Shown here: positions 23,532 to 32,753 of the stretch, one piece after another
Layout of the letters: the number at the start of each line of letters is the position of its first letter
How positions within the stretch are numbered: the stretch's first letter is position 1
NCBI GenBank assembly: GCA_903905455.1
Contig: CAIVGN010000017.1
Span: 1-64,000 of the forward strand
Direction of reading: 5' to 3'
DNA length: 64,000 bases
DNA from: an uncultured Archangium sp.
GTDB lineage: Bacteria > Myxococcota > Myxococcia > Myxococcales > Myxococcaceae
Notes under the pieces: model-generated
Databases searched by the model: none
What the model was told of the DNA's origin: nothing
Seen by the model: the letters and a program-made list of their open reading frames with translations, nothing else
Program-made: the position numbers and the translations under genes

Positions 23532-25300
23532 CCGACGAAGAGCGGTGGGTGCAGGAGGTCTACCAGGGGCCTGACCGCCAGCTCACCGTCCGCGCGGCGC
23601 TCACCGGCATGGGCCTGGGCGCGGTGCTGTGCCTCTCGAACCTCTACGTGGTGCTCAAGACCGGGTGGAGCCTCGGCGTCACCATCACCGCCACCATCGT
23701 CGCCTACGGCCTGTTTCGCGCGCTGCGGCTCGGTGGCTTCAGTCGCACGCCCTTCTCGGCGCTGGAGAACAACGCCGTCGCCTCGGTCGCCTCGTCGGGT
23801 GCGTGGATGACCGGCGGTGGCAACATGGCGGCGCTGCCCGCGCTGCTGCTCTTGACCGGCCAGCGCCCCGGAGGCCTGGTGATGGTGGCGTGGTTCGCGC
23901 TCATCGCCGCCCTCGGCGTCTTCGTGGCCATCCCCCTCAAGCGGCAGTTCATCAACCGCGAGAAGCTCCCGTTCCCCATGTCGGTGGCCACGGCCGAGGC
24001 CATCCGGACCATGCATGGCACCGGTGACGCGCGCCCGGCGCGGCTGCTGGTGCAGGCGGGCCTCGTGGCTTCGCTGTTCACCCTGTGGCGCGACGTGCGC
24101 GGGCCCTTCTCGTTTCCCTGGAGGCTCGCGGCGCCGTTCTCGCTCTCCGGTCACCCCGCGGCCGCGTGGTCGCTGGGCTTCGACTCGAGCCTGGTGCTGC
24201 TGGGCGGTGGCTCGTTGATGGCCCCGCGCACCGCGGCCTCGATGCTGCTCGGCGCGCTGTTGACCTGGGGCGTGCTGGCGCCGTGGGTGGTCGCCTCGGG
24301 CTTCGTGAGCAGCGTGGACTTCAAGGCCCTCGTGCAGTTCATGCTCTGGCCCGCGGCCGCGCTGCTGGTCACCTCGGGGGTGCTCTCGTTCGTGCTGCGG
24401 TGGCGCTCGCTGCTCGACGCGCTCTCGAGCCTGGGCGCCGTGCTGCGTCCCGGGGCGAGGCCAGCCCCCTCCGCGGTCGACGCGGTCGAGGCGCCGGCAT
24501 GGTGGGCCGTGGCCGGCTTCGTGGTGCTCGCGCCGCCGCTGGTGCTGTTGATGTGGTGGCAGTTCGACATTCCGCTCTGGGCTGGGGCGCTGGCCATGCC
24601 CCTGGCCTTGCTGGTGGGCGCCATCGCCGCGCGGGTGACCGGCGAGACCGACATCACGCCCACCAAGGCCATGGGACCGCTGACCCAGTTGGTGTTCGGC
24701 GTCGCGTTGCCCGGGCACGTCGCGGCCAACGTGATGAGCGCCAACGTGACCTCGGGCGTGGGGTTGCACGCGGCGGACCTCCTGAGCGATCTCAAGACTG
24801 GCTGGGTGCTGGGCGCCGACCCGCGCCAGCAGGTCTACGCGCAGTTCCTCGGACTGGTGGTGGGCGCAGCGGTGGTGGTGCCCGCCTTCACGCTGCTGAT
24901 CCCCGACGCATCGGTGCTCGGCTCCGAGCAGTTCCCCGCGCCGGCGGTCATGGTGTGGGCCGGGGTCTCGAAGGTGCTGGCGGGCGGCCTCGGTGGGTTG
25001 CCGCGCGGGGCCGTGGGGGCGATGTTCGCGGCCGCCGCGCTGGGCATGGTGCTCTCGGTGCTCGAGGCGCTGCTCCCCGCCCGGCGCAAGGCGTGGTTGC
25101 CCTCACCGTCGGCCCTGGGCATCTCCATGGTGATTCCCGCGGCGACCGCGTTGACCATGGTGGCCGGCGCCGTGGGGGGCGCGGTGCTGCGGCGGCGTTG
25201 GTCGACCGCCACCCTGACGCCGGTGGCCTCGGGCCTCATCGCGGGCGAGAGCGTCACCGGCGTGGCCCTGGCGCTGGGGCGCGTGTTGTTCGGCGGCTGA
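23528..25300 (+). CDS. OPT-family oligopeptide transporter
   Basis: A 590-residue polytopic membrane protein with about 14-16 hydrophobic segments. Motifs include LCLSNLYVVLKTGWSLGVTI at the first helix, SGAWMTGGGNMAAL, KLPFPMSVATAEAIRTMHG, GETDITPTKAMGPLTQLVFG and QQVYAQFLGLVVGA, typical of the bacterial OPT branch. OPT transporters move oligopeptides, glutathione or metal-ligand complexes (YSL type), usually driven by protons. The GTG overlaps the preceding reductase gene, so it belongs to the same operon. Import or export of the modified peptide, possibly loaded with metal, is the plausible role; this is inference. Confidence 0.88.
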   Translation: MTDEERWVQEVYQGPDRQLTVRAALTGMGLGAVLCLSNLYVVLKTGWSLGVTITATIVAYGLFRALRLGGFSRTPFSALENNAVASVASSGAWMTGGGNMAALPALLLLTGQRPGGLVMVAWFALIAALGVFVAIPLKRQFINREKLPFPMSVATAEAIRTMHGTGDARPARLLVQAGLVASLFTLWRDVRGPFSFPWRLAAPFSLSGHPAAAWSLGFDSSLVLLGGGSLMAPRTAASMLLGALLTWGVLAPWVVASGFVSSVDFKALVQFMLWPAAALLVTSGVLSFVLRWRSLLDALSSLGAVLRPGARPAPSAVDAVEAPAWWAVAGFVVLAPPLVLLMWWQFDIPLWAGALAMPLALLVGAIAARVTGETDITPTKAMGPLTQLVFGVALPGHVAANVMSANVTSGVGLHAADLLSDLKTGWVLGADPRQQVYAQFLGLVVGAAVVVPAFTLLIPDASVLGSEQFPAPAVMVWAGVSKVLAGGLGGLPRGAVGAMFAAAALGMVLSVLEALLPARRKAWLPSPSALGISMVIPAATALTMVAGAVGGAVLRRRWSTATLTPVASGLIAGESVTGVALALGRVLFGG

Positions 25301-25317
25301 CCGGTGCGCAGCCGTGG

Positions 25318-26040
25318 TCAACGCAGCAACTCCGCCTCGATCGGCGCAGCGTCACGTGGCCCCGAGAGCAGTTGCTCGACGCTCAGGCCCGAGCCCAGCG
25401 CGTGGTGCACCAGCAGGTGGTAGCGCAGGTAGAGGCCCGACTTCTCCGGGTCGAGCGTGGGGTCTCCCCGGCGCAGCTTCTCGGTCGCGTCGGCCGCGTC
25501 GAAGGCCCGGTTCGCCACGAAGTCGGGGTAGCCATCTTCCTGCCAGCGCTCGAGGGCGAGGTACCCGCGCAGGCCCAGCGCGTCCCAGGTCTGCGCGTGC
25601 ACCAGTTCGTGCGTGAGGAAGTACACGAGCGTGCGCGGCTCGGGGACGGGCGTGCCCAGCGGGCTGATCAGCCGGTTCGCCGCCAGGTCCACGGGCCGCA
25701 AGAACACCACGTTGGCCAGCCAGAAGTATGTCTCGCCGCCGGTGTCCGGGTGGTGAGGGGAGAAGAACGCATAGAGCGCTGGCGTGTCACAGAGGAAGAC
25801 GTCGTGGGGGTGATCCGCCCGGTACATCGGCGAGGTCGAGAGCCGCGCCTCGACCTCGCGCAGCAGCTCGATGGTGTTGGGCGGAAACGGTTGCCGTGCA
25901 TGCAGCACCACCGTGCCCACCTTCAGCTCGTGGGCGAAGAGCGAGTGCGGGTGGGCGTGCAGCGTCCCGTAGGCGAGCACCAGCAGCAAGAGCCCCGCCA
26001 GGAACCTCACTGCGCTGCGAAGACGGTGTCGGGTGCGCAT
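25318..26040 (-). CDS. membrane-anchored HExxH putative metallopeptidase
   Basis: About 240 residues with an N-terminal membrane segment (FLAGLLLLVLAYGTLHAH). The motif FLTHELVHAQTWDALG contains the zinc-binding HExxH helix, and a later WQEDGYPDFVANRAFD could supply the third ligand Glu, as in gluzincin-type peptidases. The domain in between (TYFWLANVVFLRPVDL) is typical of myxobacterial secreted or periplasmic proteins of this shape. ATG 26040 gives the signal segment directly. It converges with the OPT transporter gene (17 bases apart). Substrate unknown; peptidase activity is inferred from HExxH only. Confidence 0.75.
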   Translation of the reverse strand: MRTRHRLRSAVRFLAGLLLLVLAYGTLHAHPHSLFAHELKVGTVVLHARQPFPPNTIELLREVEARLSTSPMYRADHPHDVFLCDTPALYAFFSPHHPDTGGETYFWLANVVFLRPVDLAANRLISPLGTPVPEPRTLVYFLTHELVHAQTWDALGLRGYLALERWQEDGYPDFVANRAFDAADATEKLRRGDPTLDPEKSGLYLRYHLLVHHALGSGLSVEQLLSGPRDAAPIEAELLR

Positions 26041-26084
26041 CGGGGCCGCCCGCACTACGGGGCCGGGCGGGTCGCATTGCCAGA

Positions 26085-26768
26085 TCAGCGATACAGCGCA
26101 GGCACGCGAGACGAGTTCACGACGTGGCTCCAGTCGACGGGCTCGGCGCGCGCCCCTTCCCTCGGGTTGTCGGTGCCCATGGAGCGGCCGTTGCCGAGGT
26201 AGATCTCGATGTGCGACGCCTTGCCGCTGGGGATGCCGCGGCTGTTCGGGTACCAGATGAAGAGCAGGTCGCCGGGCTTGAGCTCCGAGCGGGTGACGCG
26301 TGAGCCGGCGAAGCGAGCCTGGTACCCCGCGGCGGTGCTGCGGCTGTCGGCGACGCCGGCTTGCTGCAGGGCGTAGTGAATGAGCCCGGAGCAGTCGAAG
26401 GCCCCTGGGCCCTCGGCGCCGAAGACGTACGGTTTTCCCGACTGCGCGGTGGCGATGTCGATGAAGCGCTGCACCTTCGTCGGTACGGATCCGGCGCTGC
26501 CGGGGGCGGTGACCGGCCCGGGTGGCGCCGGCGTGAAGTCGCTGCGGCCGTCCCAGTACTTCGAGTCAGGCGACCCGAAGAGCTTCTGGCTCGTCCTGGG
26601 CCCCACGACGCCGTCCGCACCCAGGCCCCGGGCGTGCTGGAAGGCGAGTACGGCCGCGCGCGTCTTGCGGCCGAAGACCCCGTCGACGCCGCCGGGGTTG
26701 AAGCCCGCGGCCGTCAGTTGCTGCTGCAATCTCGAGACGTCAGAACCGCGTGTGCCAGTCGACAACAT
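26085..26768 (-). CDS. NlpC/P60 peptidoglycan hydrolase with peptidoglycan-binding domain
   Basis: A 227-residue protein. Residues 1-65 are a PG_binding_1 module (TGTRGSDVSRLQQQLTAAGF, GVDGVFGRKTRAAVLAFQ). Residues 95-227 are an NlpC/P60 domain with catalytic Cys in GAFDCSGLIHYAL, then ELKPGDLLFIW and the catalytic His in ASHIEIYLGNG. It would cleave peptide stems of the cell wall. No N-terminal signal peptide is visible, unusual for a wall hydrolase: it may be exported by another route or act after lysis. A 56-base gap separates it from the divergent small region before the Rpn gene. Confidence 0.9.
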   Translation of the reverse strand: MLSTGTRGSDVSRLQQQLTAAGFNPGGVDGVFGRKTRAAVLAFQHARGLGADGVVGPRTSQKLFGSPDSKYWDGRSDFTPAPPGPVTAPGSAGSVPTKVQRFIDIATAQSGKPYVFGAEGPGAFDCSGLIHYALQQAGVADSRSTAAGYQARFAGSRVTRSELKPGDLLFIWYPNSRGIPSGKASHIEIYLGNGRSMGTDNPREGARAEPVDWSHVVNSSRVPALYR

Positions 26769-26895
26769 GAAGGCCTCCTTGCCGGGGACTCTTCATTGTC
26801 GGACGGGGGCGGGGATCCTTCCGCAGGTCAGATGCAAACAGCCATGACGTTCCGCGGGAATTTCCAGGGCATTTCGAGGTGACGCCAGAGAGCGC

Positions 26896-27873
26896 TCACA
26901 GCCCCAGGGACTTGAGTGACTTCGCGTCGAGCGCGGCGTCGAACCACTGCGTGAGCGTGTCGGGGTCGGCCGCGGCCAGCTTCGCTTCCACGGAGTCAGG
27001 GACCTTCTTGAAGCGCTTCTTGAGCACCCGGCGCAGCGCGTCGCGCAAGGCGTCGCGGCGACCGGCCTCGAGACCCTGCTCGAGACCCTGCTCGAGACCC
27101 TGCTCGAGACCCTGCTCGAGACCCTGCTTCTTCCCTCGACGGAACCCCCGCGACTCGAGGAACTCACTGATGGTCTGCATGGCCTTGCGCTCCTGTCTGC
27201 GCGCTGCGCGTTCCACCACCGGCAGCGCGTCTCTTCCCACGACGGTGACAAGGTACTGGAGGAACAGCCTCAGCGTCGACTCGTCGTCTGAGAGGGCGCC
27301 CATCATCTGGGTGAGGACCGGCTCGAGTTGCTCGGTGGGCGTGGCCGCGGCCTTGAGGCCCAGCAGTCCTCCCTTCAGCGTGGGGTGCGCCGAGAGCGTC
27401 GCGGCGGGCTCTGCGCCCATGTCGAGTAGCACGACCCCGAAGTCCAGGGCGAGCGCCTGGGTTGACGGGGTGTCCTGCAACAGCCCCGAGAAGCGCTGGG
27501 GCCCGCGCCATCTCCGCGCGCCGTTGAAGATGACGAGCGGCACCACCACCGGCAGCTCCCAGTGGGTCTTCGCGAGCTGCGTGTAGAGCGCCGTCACGTA
27601 GCGCAGCACCTGCAGCAGTACCCACCGGTCCTCGGTCCGCTTGTGCTCGATGAGGCAGAGCACGTGCGCCTCCGCGCCGCCCTTGAGCGGCGCACGGAGG
27701 ACCACGTCGGCGACGGCTCCGTGGAGCGCACCGTCGATGAAGGACTCCGACAGGTGTTCGGGCGGACCCTTCATGCGAGCGACGAGCGCGGGCGGGAGTC
27801 GCTCTCGCAGCAGCGCCTCCGCGACACCGCGCTCCTTCATGAGCTTTCGGAAGGCCTTGTCGTGAGGTCCCAC
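26896..27873 (-). CDS. Rpn-family recombination-promoting nuclease/putative transposase
   Basis: About 325 residues of the Rpn (YhgA/transposase_31) family. It begins with [26 protein letters not shown], the family start, then [36 protein letters not shown] and [13 protein letters not shown], which carry the PD-(D/E)xK nuclease residues (Asp, Glu-x-Lys). A helical C-terminus carries a QGLE repeat of five perfect 12-bp units and then a [17 protein letters not shown] tail. GTG 27873 is chosen since family proteins start at this point; ATG 27951 upstream would add 26 residues. Rpn proteins are mobile and fast-evolving, often with variable repeat lengths. Confidence 0.8.
   Translation of the reverse strand: MGPHDKAFRKLMKERGVAEALLRERLPPALVARMKGPPEHLSESFIDGALHGAVADVVLRAPLKGGAEAHVLCLIEHKRTEDRWVLLQVLRYVTALYTQLAKTHWELPVVVPLVIFNGARRWRGPQRFSGLLQDTPSTQALALDFGVVLLDMGAEPAATLSAHPTLKGGLLGLKAAATPTEQLEPVLTQMMGALSDDESTLRLFLQYLVTVVGRDALPVVERAARRQERKAMQTISEFLESRGFRRGKKQGLEQGLEQGLEQGLEQGLEAGRRDALRDALRRVLKKRFKKVPDSVEAKLAAADPDTLTQWFDAALDAKSLKSLGL
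27067..27126. repeat. five perfect 12-bp tandem repeats inside the Rpn gene
   Basis: CTCGAGACCCTG occurs five times in a row without mismatch. On the coding strand each unit encodes Gln-Gly-Leu-Glu. Copy number could vary by slippage without changing the reading frame, since the unit is four codons, altering the length of a helical linker before the C-terminal domain of the nuclease. Confidence 0.95.
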
Positions 27874-28039
27874 GGACGAGCCGGCGGAGCAGGCCGCGTG
27901 CCACGGCGGGCCCGGGCGGCAGGCGCTTCGGCTCCGTCTCTGCGCGCGCATGGGGCACAGACCCCCCTTCGCGGGTCTCACGAATCGAGAACCGTTGCCG
28001 CCCTCGCGCTTCTTCCCTCGCGGGGCGACACTGCGCGCC

Positions 28040-28507
28040 ATGGCCACCTGGCACCTGCAGATCAACGGGAACGAGCGCGTGGTCGAGGCCGAGTCGGACA
28101 CCCCGTTGCTCTGGGTGCTCCGTGATTCGCTGCAGCTCGTGGGCACCAAGTACGGCTGCGGCGTGGGGCTGTGTGGCAGCTGCACGGTGCACCTCGACGG
28201 CGCGCCGGTGCGCAGCTGCCAGCTCCCGGTGTCCGCGGTCGGCGCCGCGCAGGTCACCACCATCGAGGGCCTCGCGCCGCAGGGGACGCTCACCGCGCTG
28301 CAGCAGGCGTGGGTGGACCTCGACGTCGCGCAGTGTGGCTACTGCCAGGCCGGCCAGCTCATGAGCGCCGCGGCGTTGCTGGCGAAGACCCCGCATCCCG
28401 ACGACGCCGCCATCGACGCCGCCATGGGCGGCAACCTCTGCCGCTGCGCCACGTACACCCGCGTTCGCGCCGCCATTCACCACGCCGCGAAGGGCGGTGC
28501 GCGATGA
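28040..28507 (+). CDS. molybdenum hydroxylase 2Fe-2S small subunit (IorA-like)
   Basis: A 155-residue subunit with two [2Fe-2S] cluster sites: Cys40, Cys45, Cys48 and Cys60 ([22 protein letters not shown]) in the plant-ferredoxin-type domain, and CGYCQAGQ with [11 protein letters not shown] in the C-terminal helical domain. It matches the alpha subunit of isoquinoline 1-oxidoreductase and similar aldehyde dehydrogenases, where it relays electrons from the molybdenum site. ATG 28040 is the start; the stop overlaps the large-subunit ATG (ATGA). No FAD subunit gene is present, consistent with the two-subunit type. Confidence 0.92.
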   Translation: MATWHLQINGNERVVEAESDTPLLWVLRDSLQLVGTKYGCGVGLCGSCTVHLDGAPVRSCQLPVSAVGAAQVTTIEGLAPQGTLTALQQAWVDLDVAQCGYCQAGQLMSAAALLAKTPHPDDAAIDAAMGGNLCRCATYTRVRAAIHHAAKGGAR

Positions 28508-30711
28508 TCAGCCGCCGCGAGTTGATCACCGTGGGCCTGGCCGCCGGCGGCGGGCTCCTCATCGGCTGCGTCACGCCGCGCGTCGGGGGGCCGGCGCCGG
28601 CGACGCCGGTCGAGCCTCCTGCCCCGTTGCCCGACTTCGCGCCGCACGCCTACGTGCGCATCGCCGCGACCGGCGCCGTCACCCTCATCGCCAAGAACCC
28701 CGAGGTCGGCCAGGGGGTGAAGACCTCGCTGCCGATGCTCATCGCCGAAGAGCTCGAGGTGCCGTGGGAGTCCGTCACCATCGAGCAGGCGAAGCTCGAC
28801 CCCGTCTTCGGCCGACAGGTCGCCGGCGGCAGCATGGCCACCACGCTCCACTACGACGAGCTGCGCCGCCTCGGCGCCGTCGCGCGCACGGTGCTCGTCA
28901 ACGCCGCCGCCAGCACGTGGAAGGTGCCGTCGTCGGAGTGCCGCGCCAGCGAAGGGGCGGTGCTGCACGACGCCACCGGGCGCCGCGCGCCCTACGGCAC
29001 GCTCCTCGAGGTCGCCGCGGCGCTCCCCGTGCCGAAGCCCTCCGACGTCACGCTCAAGGACCCGAAGGACTTCAAGATCCTCGGGCGCCGCATCGGCGGG
29101 GTGGACAACCCGAAGATCGTCACCGGCCAGCCGCTCTTCGGCATCGACCAGCGACTCCCCGGCCTGCGCTTCGCCGTCTACGAGAAGTGCCCGGTCTTCG
29201 GCGGCGCCGTGAAGGGCGCGAACCTCGACGAGGTGAAGGCGCTGCCCGGCGTGCGCGAGGCCTTCGTGCTCACGGGCACGCAGGACAAGTTCGGGCTGCT
29301 GCCTGGCGTGGCCATCGTCGCCGACAGCACCTGGGCCGCGTTCAAGGCGCGCCGCGCGCTGAAGGTCGACTGGGTGCTCCCCGACGTGAAGCGCTCGGGG
29401 ACCTCCGGAGAGCTGGCGCGCGACGCCAACGCCTTGCGGGGCCAGCCGCCCGCCACCCTGGTGCGCAACGACGGCGACGTCGCCAAGGCGCTGGCCAGGG
29501 GAGGGAAGAAGCTCGAGGCCAGCTACCACGCGCCGATGATGAGCCACGCCACGCTCGAGCCGCAGAACTGCACCGCGCTCTTCAAGGACGGGGTGCTCGA
29601 GTTCTGGGCGCCGACGCAGAACCCCGCCGCGGGCCAGGAGCTCGTCTGCAAGACCCTCGGCCTTGCGCCCAGCGCCGTGGTCATCCACCTCGTCCGCGCG
29701 GGCGGTGGCTTTGGCCGGCGGCTGCTCAACGACTCCCTCGTCGAAGTCGGCGCCCTCGCCCAGCGCCTCGAGGGCACGCCGGTGCAGGTCATCTGGGAGC
29801 GCGAGCAGGACCTGCAGCACGACTTCTACCGGCCCGAGGCCTTCCACCACCTCGAGGCTGCGCTCGACGCGAAGGGCCGGCTCTCGGCGTGGAAGGACCA
29901 CTTCGTCACCTTCGGCCTCGACCAGGCACAGACCCCGGGCAACGGCGGCGACGTCGACTTCGACGAACTGCCCGCGCGCTTCGTCGAGCACTACCAGCTC
30001 GGGCGCACCATCCTCCCCACGCACGTGCCCATGGGCTGGTGGCGCGCGCCTGGTTCGTGCACCACCGCCTGGGCCGTGCAGAGCTTCCTCGACGAACTCG
30101 CCTTCGCCGCGAAGGTCGACCCGCTCACCTTCCGCCTCGGGCTGCTGGGCGACGCGCGGCAGCTTCCCGTGAAGAACCCGCGCCTGCGGCCCTACGACAC
30201 GGGCCGCATGAAGGGCGCCCTCGAGCTCGTCGCCCAGAAGTGCGGCTGGGGCCGCCGGCTGGAGCGCGGCCGCGGCCTGGGCCTCGCCTTCCACTATTGC
30301 CACCACGGCTACGTCGCCGTGGCCGCGCAGGTGCAGGTCTCGAAGCAGGGTGCGCTGAAGGTCGAGCAGCTGTGGGCCGCGGTGGACGTGGGCCCCATCG
30401 TCAACCGCTCGGGCGCCGAGAACCAGGTCCAGGGCTCGATGCTCGACGGGCTGTCCTCGGCGTGGCTGCAGGAGGTGACCCTCGCCGACGGTCGCGTGCA
30501 GCAGGTCAACTTCGCCGACTACCCGCTGCTGCGCCTGCCCGACGCGCCGCCCATCGAGGTGCACTTCATCGAGTCGAACGTGCCGCCCACGGGCCTGGGC
30601 GAGCCCGCGCTCCCGCCGACCGCGCCGGCCCTGTGCAACGCCATCTTCTCCGCCACCGGCCAGCGCGTGCGGCAACTGCCGCTGCTCAAGGCGAACCTGC
30701 GCTGGTCCTGA
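28504..30711 (+). CDS. molybdopterin-binding large subunit (IorB-like) with Tat signal
   Basis: A 735-residue subunit of a xanthine-dehydrogenase-family hydroxylase. The N-terminus [20 protein letters not shown] combines a twin-arginine signal with a lipobox-like Cys, suggesting Tat export and lipid anchoring. The molybdopterin domain has [19 protein letters not shown], then [21 protein letters not shown] and, near the C-terminus, [14 protein letters not shown] with the catalytic Glu. Coupled to the 2Fe-2S subunit by ATGA. It would oxidise aldehydes or N-heterocycles in the periplasm; the electron acceptor and substrate are unknown, and no cytochrome gene follows. Confidence 0.92.
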   Translation: MISRRELITVGLAAGGGLLIGCVTPRVGGPAPATPVEPPAPLPDFAPHAYVRIAATGAVTLIAKNPEVGQGVKTSLPMLIAEELEVPWESVTIEQAKLDPVFGRQVAGGSMATTLHYDELRRLGAVARTVLVNAAASTWKVPSSECRASEGAVLHDATGRRAPYGTLLEVAAALPVPKPSDVTLKDPKDFKILGRRIGGVDNPKIVTGQPLFGIDQRLPGLRFAVYEKCPVFGGAVKGANLDEVKALPGVREAFVLTGTQDKFGLLPGVAIVADSTWAAFKARRALKVDWVLPDVKRSGTSGELARDANALRGQPPATLVRNDGDVAKALARGGKKLEASYHAPMMSHATLEPQNCTALFKDGVLEFWAPTQNPAAGQELVCKTLGLAPSAVVIHLVRAGGGFGRRLLNDSLVEVGALAQRLEGTPVQVIWEREQDLQHDFYRPEAFHHLEAALDAKGRLSAWKDHFVTFGLDQAQTPGNGGDVDFDELPARFVEHYQLGRTILPTHVPMGWWRAPGSCTTAWAVQSFLDELAFAAKVDPLTFRLGLLGDARQLPVKNPRLRPYDTGRMKGALELVAQKCGWGRRLERGRGLGLAFHYCHHGYVAVAAQVQVSKQGALKVEQLWAAVDVGPIVNRSGAENQVQGSMLDGLSSAWLQEVTLADGRVQQVNFADYPLLRLPDAPPIEVHFIESNVPPTGLGEPALPPTAPALCNAIFSATGQRVRQLPLLKANLRWS

Positions 30712-30714
30712 GGC

Positions 30715-32610
30715 TCACCCGTCCGCGCGATGGAGCGCCGCGGCCAAAGGGGCGGCGCCGAAGGGCTTTTGCAGCCACCCGTCGGGCTGCACCTCGCGGC
30801 GCTCGAGCTTGAGCTGGGCGACGTCGAGGCCGCTGGCCACCACCACGTACACGTCGGGTCGCTGCGCGCGCAGGGCCGCGAGCACCTGCCAGCCATCGAG
30901 CCCCGGCATGTTCAGGTCGAGCACCACGCTGCCGATGGCGTCGGCGTGGTGTCGGAACAGGGTCAACGCCTCCTCGCCGCTCCTCGCGGTGAGGACCTCG
31001 TAGCCGAGGTGTTGCAGCAGCCGCTCGCTCGCGCCGAGGACCAGCGGCTCATCGTCCACCACCAACACCGCGCCGGGCCGGGGTTGCCGGCGCGGGGCCA
31101 CGCGCCGCTCGGTCGCGATGATTGGCCGGGGCGCGCCCAACTCGGCCTGCGTGCTCTGCGGCAGGTAGACCTTCACCGAGGTGCCGTGGCCCGGCGTGCT
31201 GTCGACCGTGATGTGGCCCCCGCACGCGCGCACGATGCCGCGGGTCACCGAGAGCCCCAGCCCTCGCCCGGCGAAGCGGGTGCTGAAGAAGGGGTCGAAG
31301 ATGCGCTCCAGGATCTCGGGCGTCATCCCCGGCCCATCGTCGCTGACCTCGAGGCATACCCACGGGCCCGGGTGTGGCGCCCGGCCCGGCTCTTCGGCCG
31401 AGGGAGGCGGGCTGGCGGCGGGGTGGACAGCGAGCCGCACGGTGCCGCCCTTCGCGGCGACGGCTTCCCAGGCGTTGCTCGCGAGGTTCATCACCACCCG
31501 TCGCAGGCCGCCTGCGTCGATGGTGCTCCACAGCAGCTCGACGGGCGCGTCGAAGGCCAGCTGCACGCCCCGGGGCAGCAGCGCGCGCAGCTGGGGCGCG
31601 AGGTTCGTCACCTCGAGCGACAGGTCGTGGGGCTCGCGGTGCAGCACGTCCTGCCCGAGGTAGCTGAGCATGCTGCCGGAGATGCTCGCCGCCCGACGCA
31701 TGGCGTCTTCGGCGTCGGCGCGCAGCGGGTCGTCGGGCAGCCCGTCGTCGCGGCGCGACAGCTCGAGGTAGCCCTGGATGACCATCAGCAGGTTGTTGAA
31801 CTGGTGCGCGATGCCCGCCGCCATGACCCGCAGGCTGTCGTCTTTCTGGGCGTGGTGGAGCCGGTGCTCCAGTTCCCGGCGCGTCTCCTCCGCCCGCTTC
31901 TGCTCGGTGACGTCGATGGTGTAGCCCCCGAGCATCGTCTTGTGCGCGTGCAGCGCGATGGGGAACTTCACGCTGTGGTAGCGGCGACCGTCGAGCGTCT
32001 CGTCGATCTCGAGCACCTTGCCGCCCGAGACCACCTGCCAGTCGTCGGCGGTCATCTGCGCCGCCATCGCCGGGGGGAACAGGTCGGTCATGGTCTTGCC
32101 GACCAGCTGCGACCCGGGGATGCCCACCATCTGCGCGAAGATCTCGCTGGCTTGCACCACGCGGCTCTGCGTCGCGGTGACCTCCTTGATGTACGCGAAG
32201 ATGGGCGAGTGCCGTACGAAGAGCGAGACCATCTCCTGGGTCTCGCGTTGGGCGGTCACGTCGTTGTGGGTGACCACCACGTGGGGCTGGCCCTCGACTT
32301 CGACGCGGGTCGCGGTGGCCACGAACCACTGGGCCTTTGTGGGCGAGTGGCAGGGGTACTCTTGAGAGAACCGGTCGCGTCGGCCCTCGAGCACGTCGAG
32401 CAACCCCGCGCGAAACGCGTCGCCCACGCCCGGCGTCGCGGCGCAGACCGCGAGGTAGTTGGCGCCCGGGGCGGTCAGCTCGGGGGCGCCGCCGTTGAGC
32501 TCGGCGAAGCGGCGCCAGGCCCGGTTGACCCAGATGATGGTGCCCGACCGATCGAGCACGCACAGGTGCTCGGGCAGGGCGTCCAGGGTGGCCTCGGCGA
32601 GGGCGGGCAT
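30715..32610 (-). CDS. PAS-containing hybrid histidine kinase
   Basis: About 631 residues, no membrane segment. Two PAS domains occupy residues ~5-125 (LCVLDRSGTIIWVNRAWRRF) and ~130-245 (PIFAYIKEVT, YTIDVTEQKRAEE). The H-box GIAHQFNNLLMVIQGYLEL carries the phosphorylated His, then NLASNAWEAV (N box), SDDGPGMTPEILERIFDPFFST and GRGLGLSVTRGIV. A C-terminal receiver has VVDDEPLVLGASE, VVLDLNMPG (phospho-Asp) and LQKPFGA. The kinase would pass phosphate to its own receiver. ATG 32610 follows AAGGA; GTG 32628 is possible. Ligand unknown. It ends four bases after the convergent large-subunit gene. Confidence 0.92.
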   Translation of the reverse strand: MPALAEATLDALPEHLCVLDRSGTIIWVNRAWRRFAELNGGAPELTAPGANYLAVCAATPGVGDAFRAGLLDVLEGRRDRFSQEYPCHSPTKAQWFVATATRVEVEGQPHVVVTHNDVTAQRETQEMVSLFVRHSPIFAYIKEVTATQSRVVQASEIFAQMVGIPGSQLVGKTMTDLFPPAMAAQMTADDWQVVSGGKVLEIDETLDGRRYHSVKFPIALHAHKTMLGGYTIDVTEQKRAEETRRELEHRLHHAQKDDSLRVMAAGIAHQFNNLLMVIQGYLELSRRDDGLPDDPLRADAEDAMRRAASISGSMLSYLGQDVLHREPHDLSLEVTNLAPQLRALLPRGVQLAFDAPVELLWSTIDAGGLRRVVMNLASNAWEAVAAKGGTVRLAVHPAASPPPSAEEPGRAPHPGPWVCLEVSDDGPGMTPEILERIFDPFFSTRFAGRGLGLSVTRGIVRACGGHITVDSTPGHGTSVKVYLPQSTQAELGAPRPIIATERRVAPRRQPRPGAVLVVDDEPLVLGASERLLQHLGYEVLTARSGEEALTLFRHHADAIGSVVLDLNMPGLDGWQVLAALRAQRPDVYVVVASGLDVAQLKLERREVQPDGWLQKPFGAAPLAAALHRADG

Positions 32611-32753
32611 CGGTCTGGTCCTTGTCACGGCGGGAGGCGCGCGGCGCGAAGCAACGGTGGCTGTGTGACAAGCGCAGCTTAACCCAACGAGTCGTCAAAG
32701 CGTCCGAGTCGACGCTTGCCCGGTGGCTGGTTTGCAGTTCTGCTGGTGGGCCG

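Noticed and set aside
27061-27126. Possible CRISPR-like array
   Set aside because: The units are contiguous 12-mers without spacers and sit in frame inside a gene.
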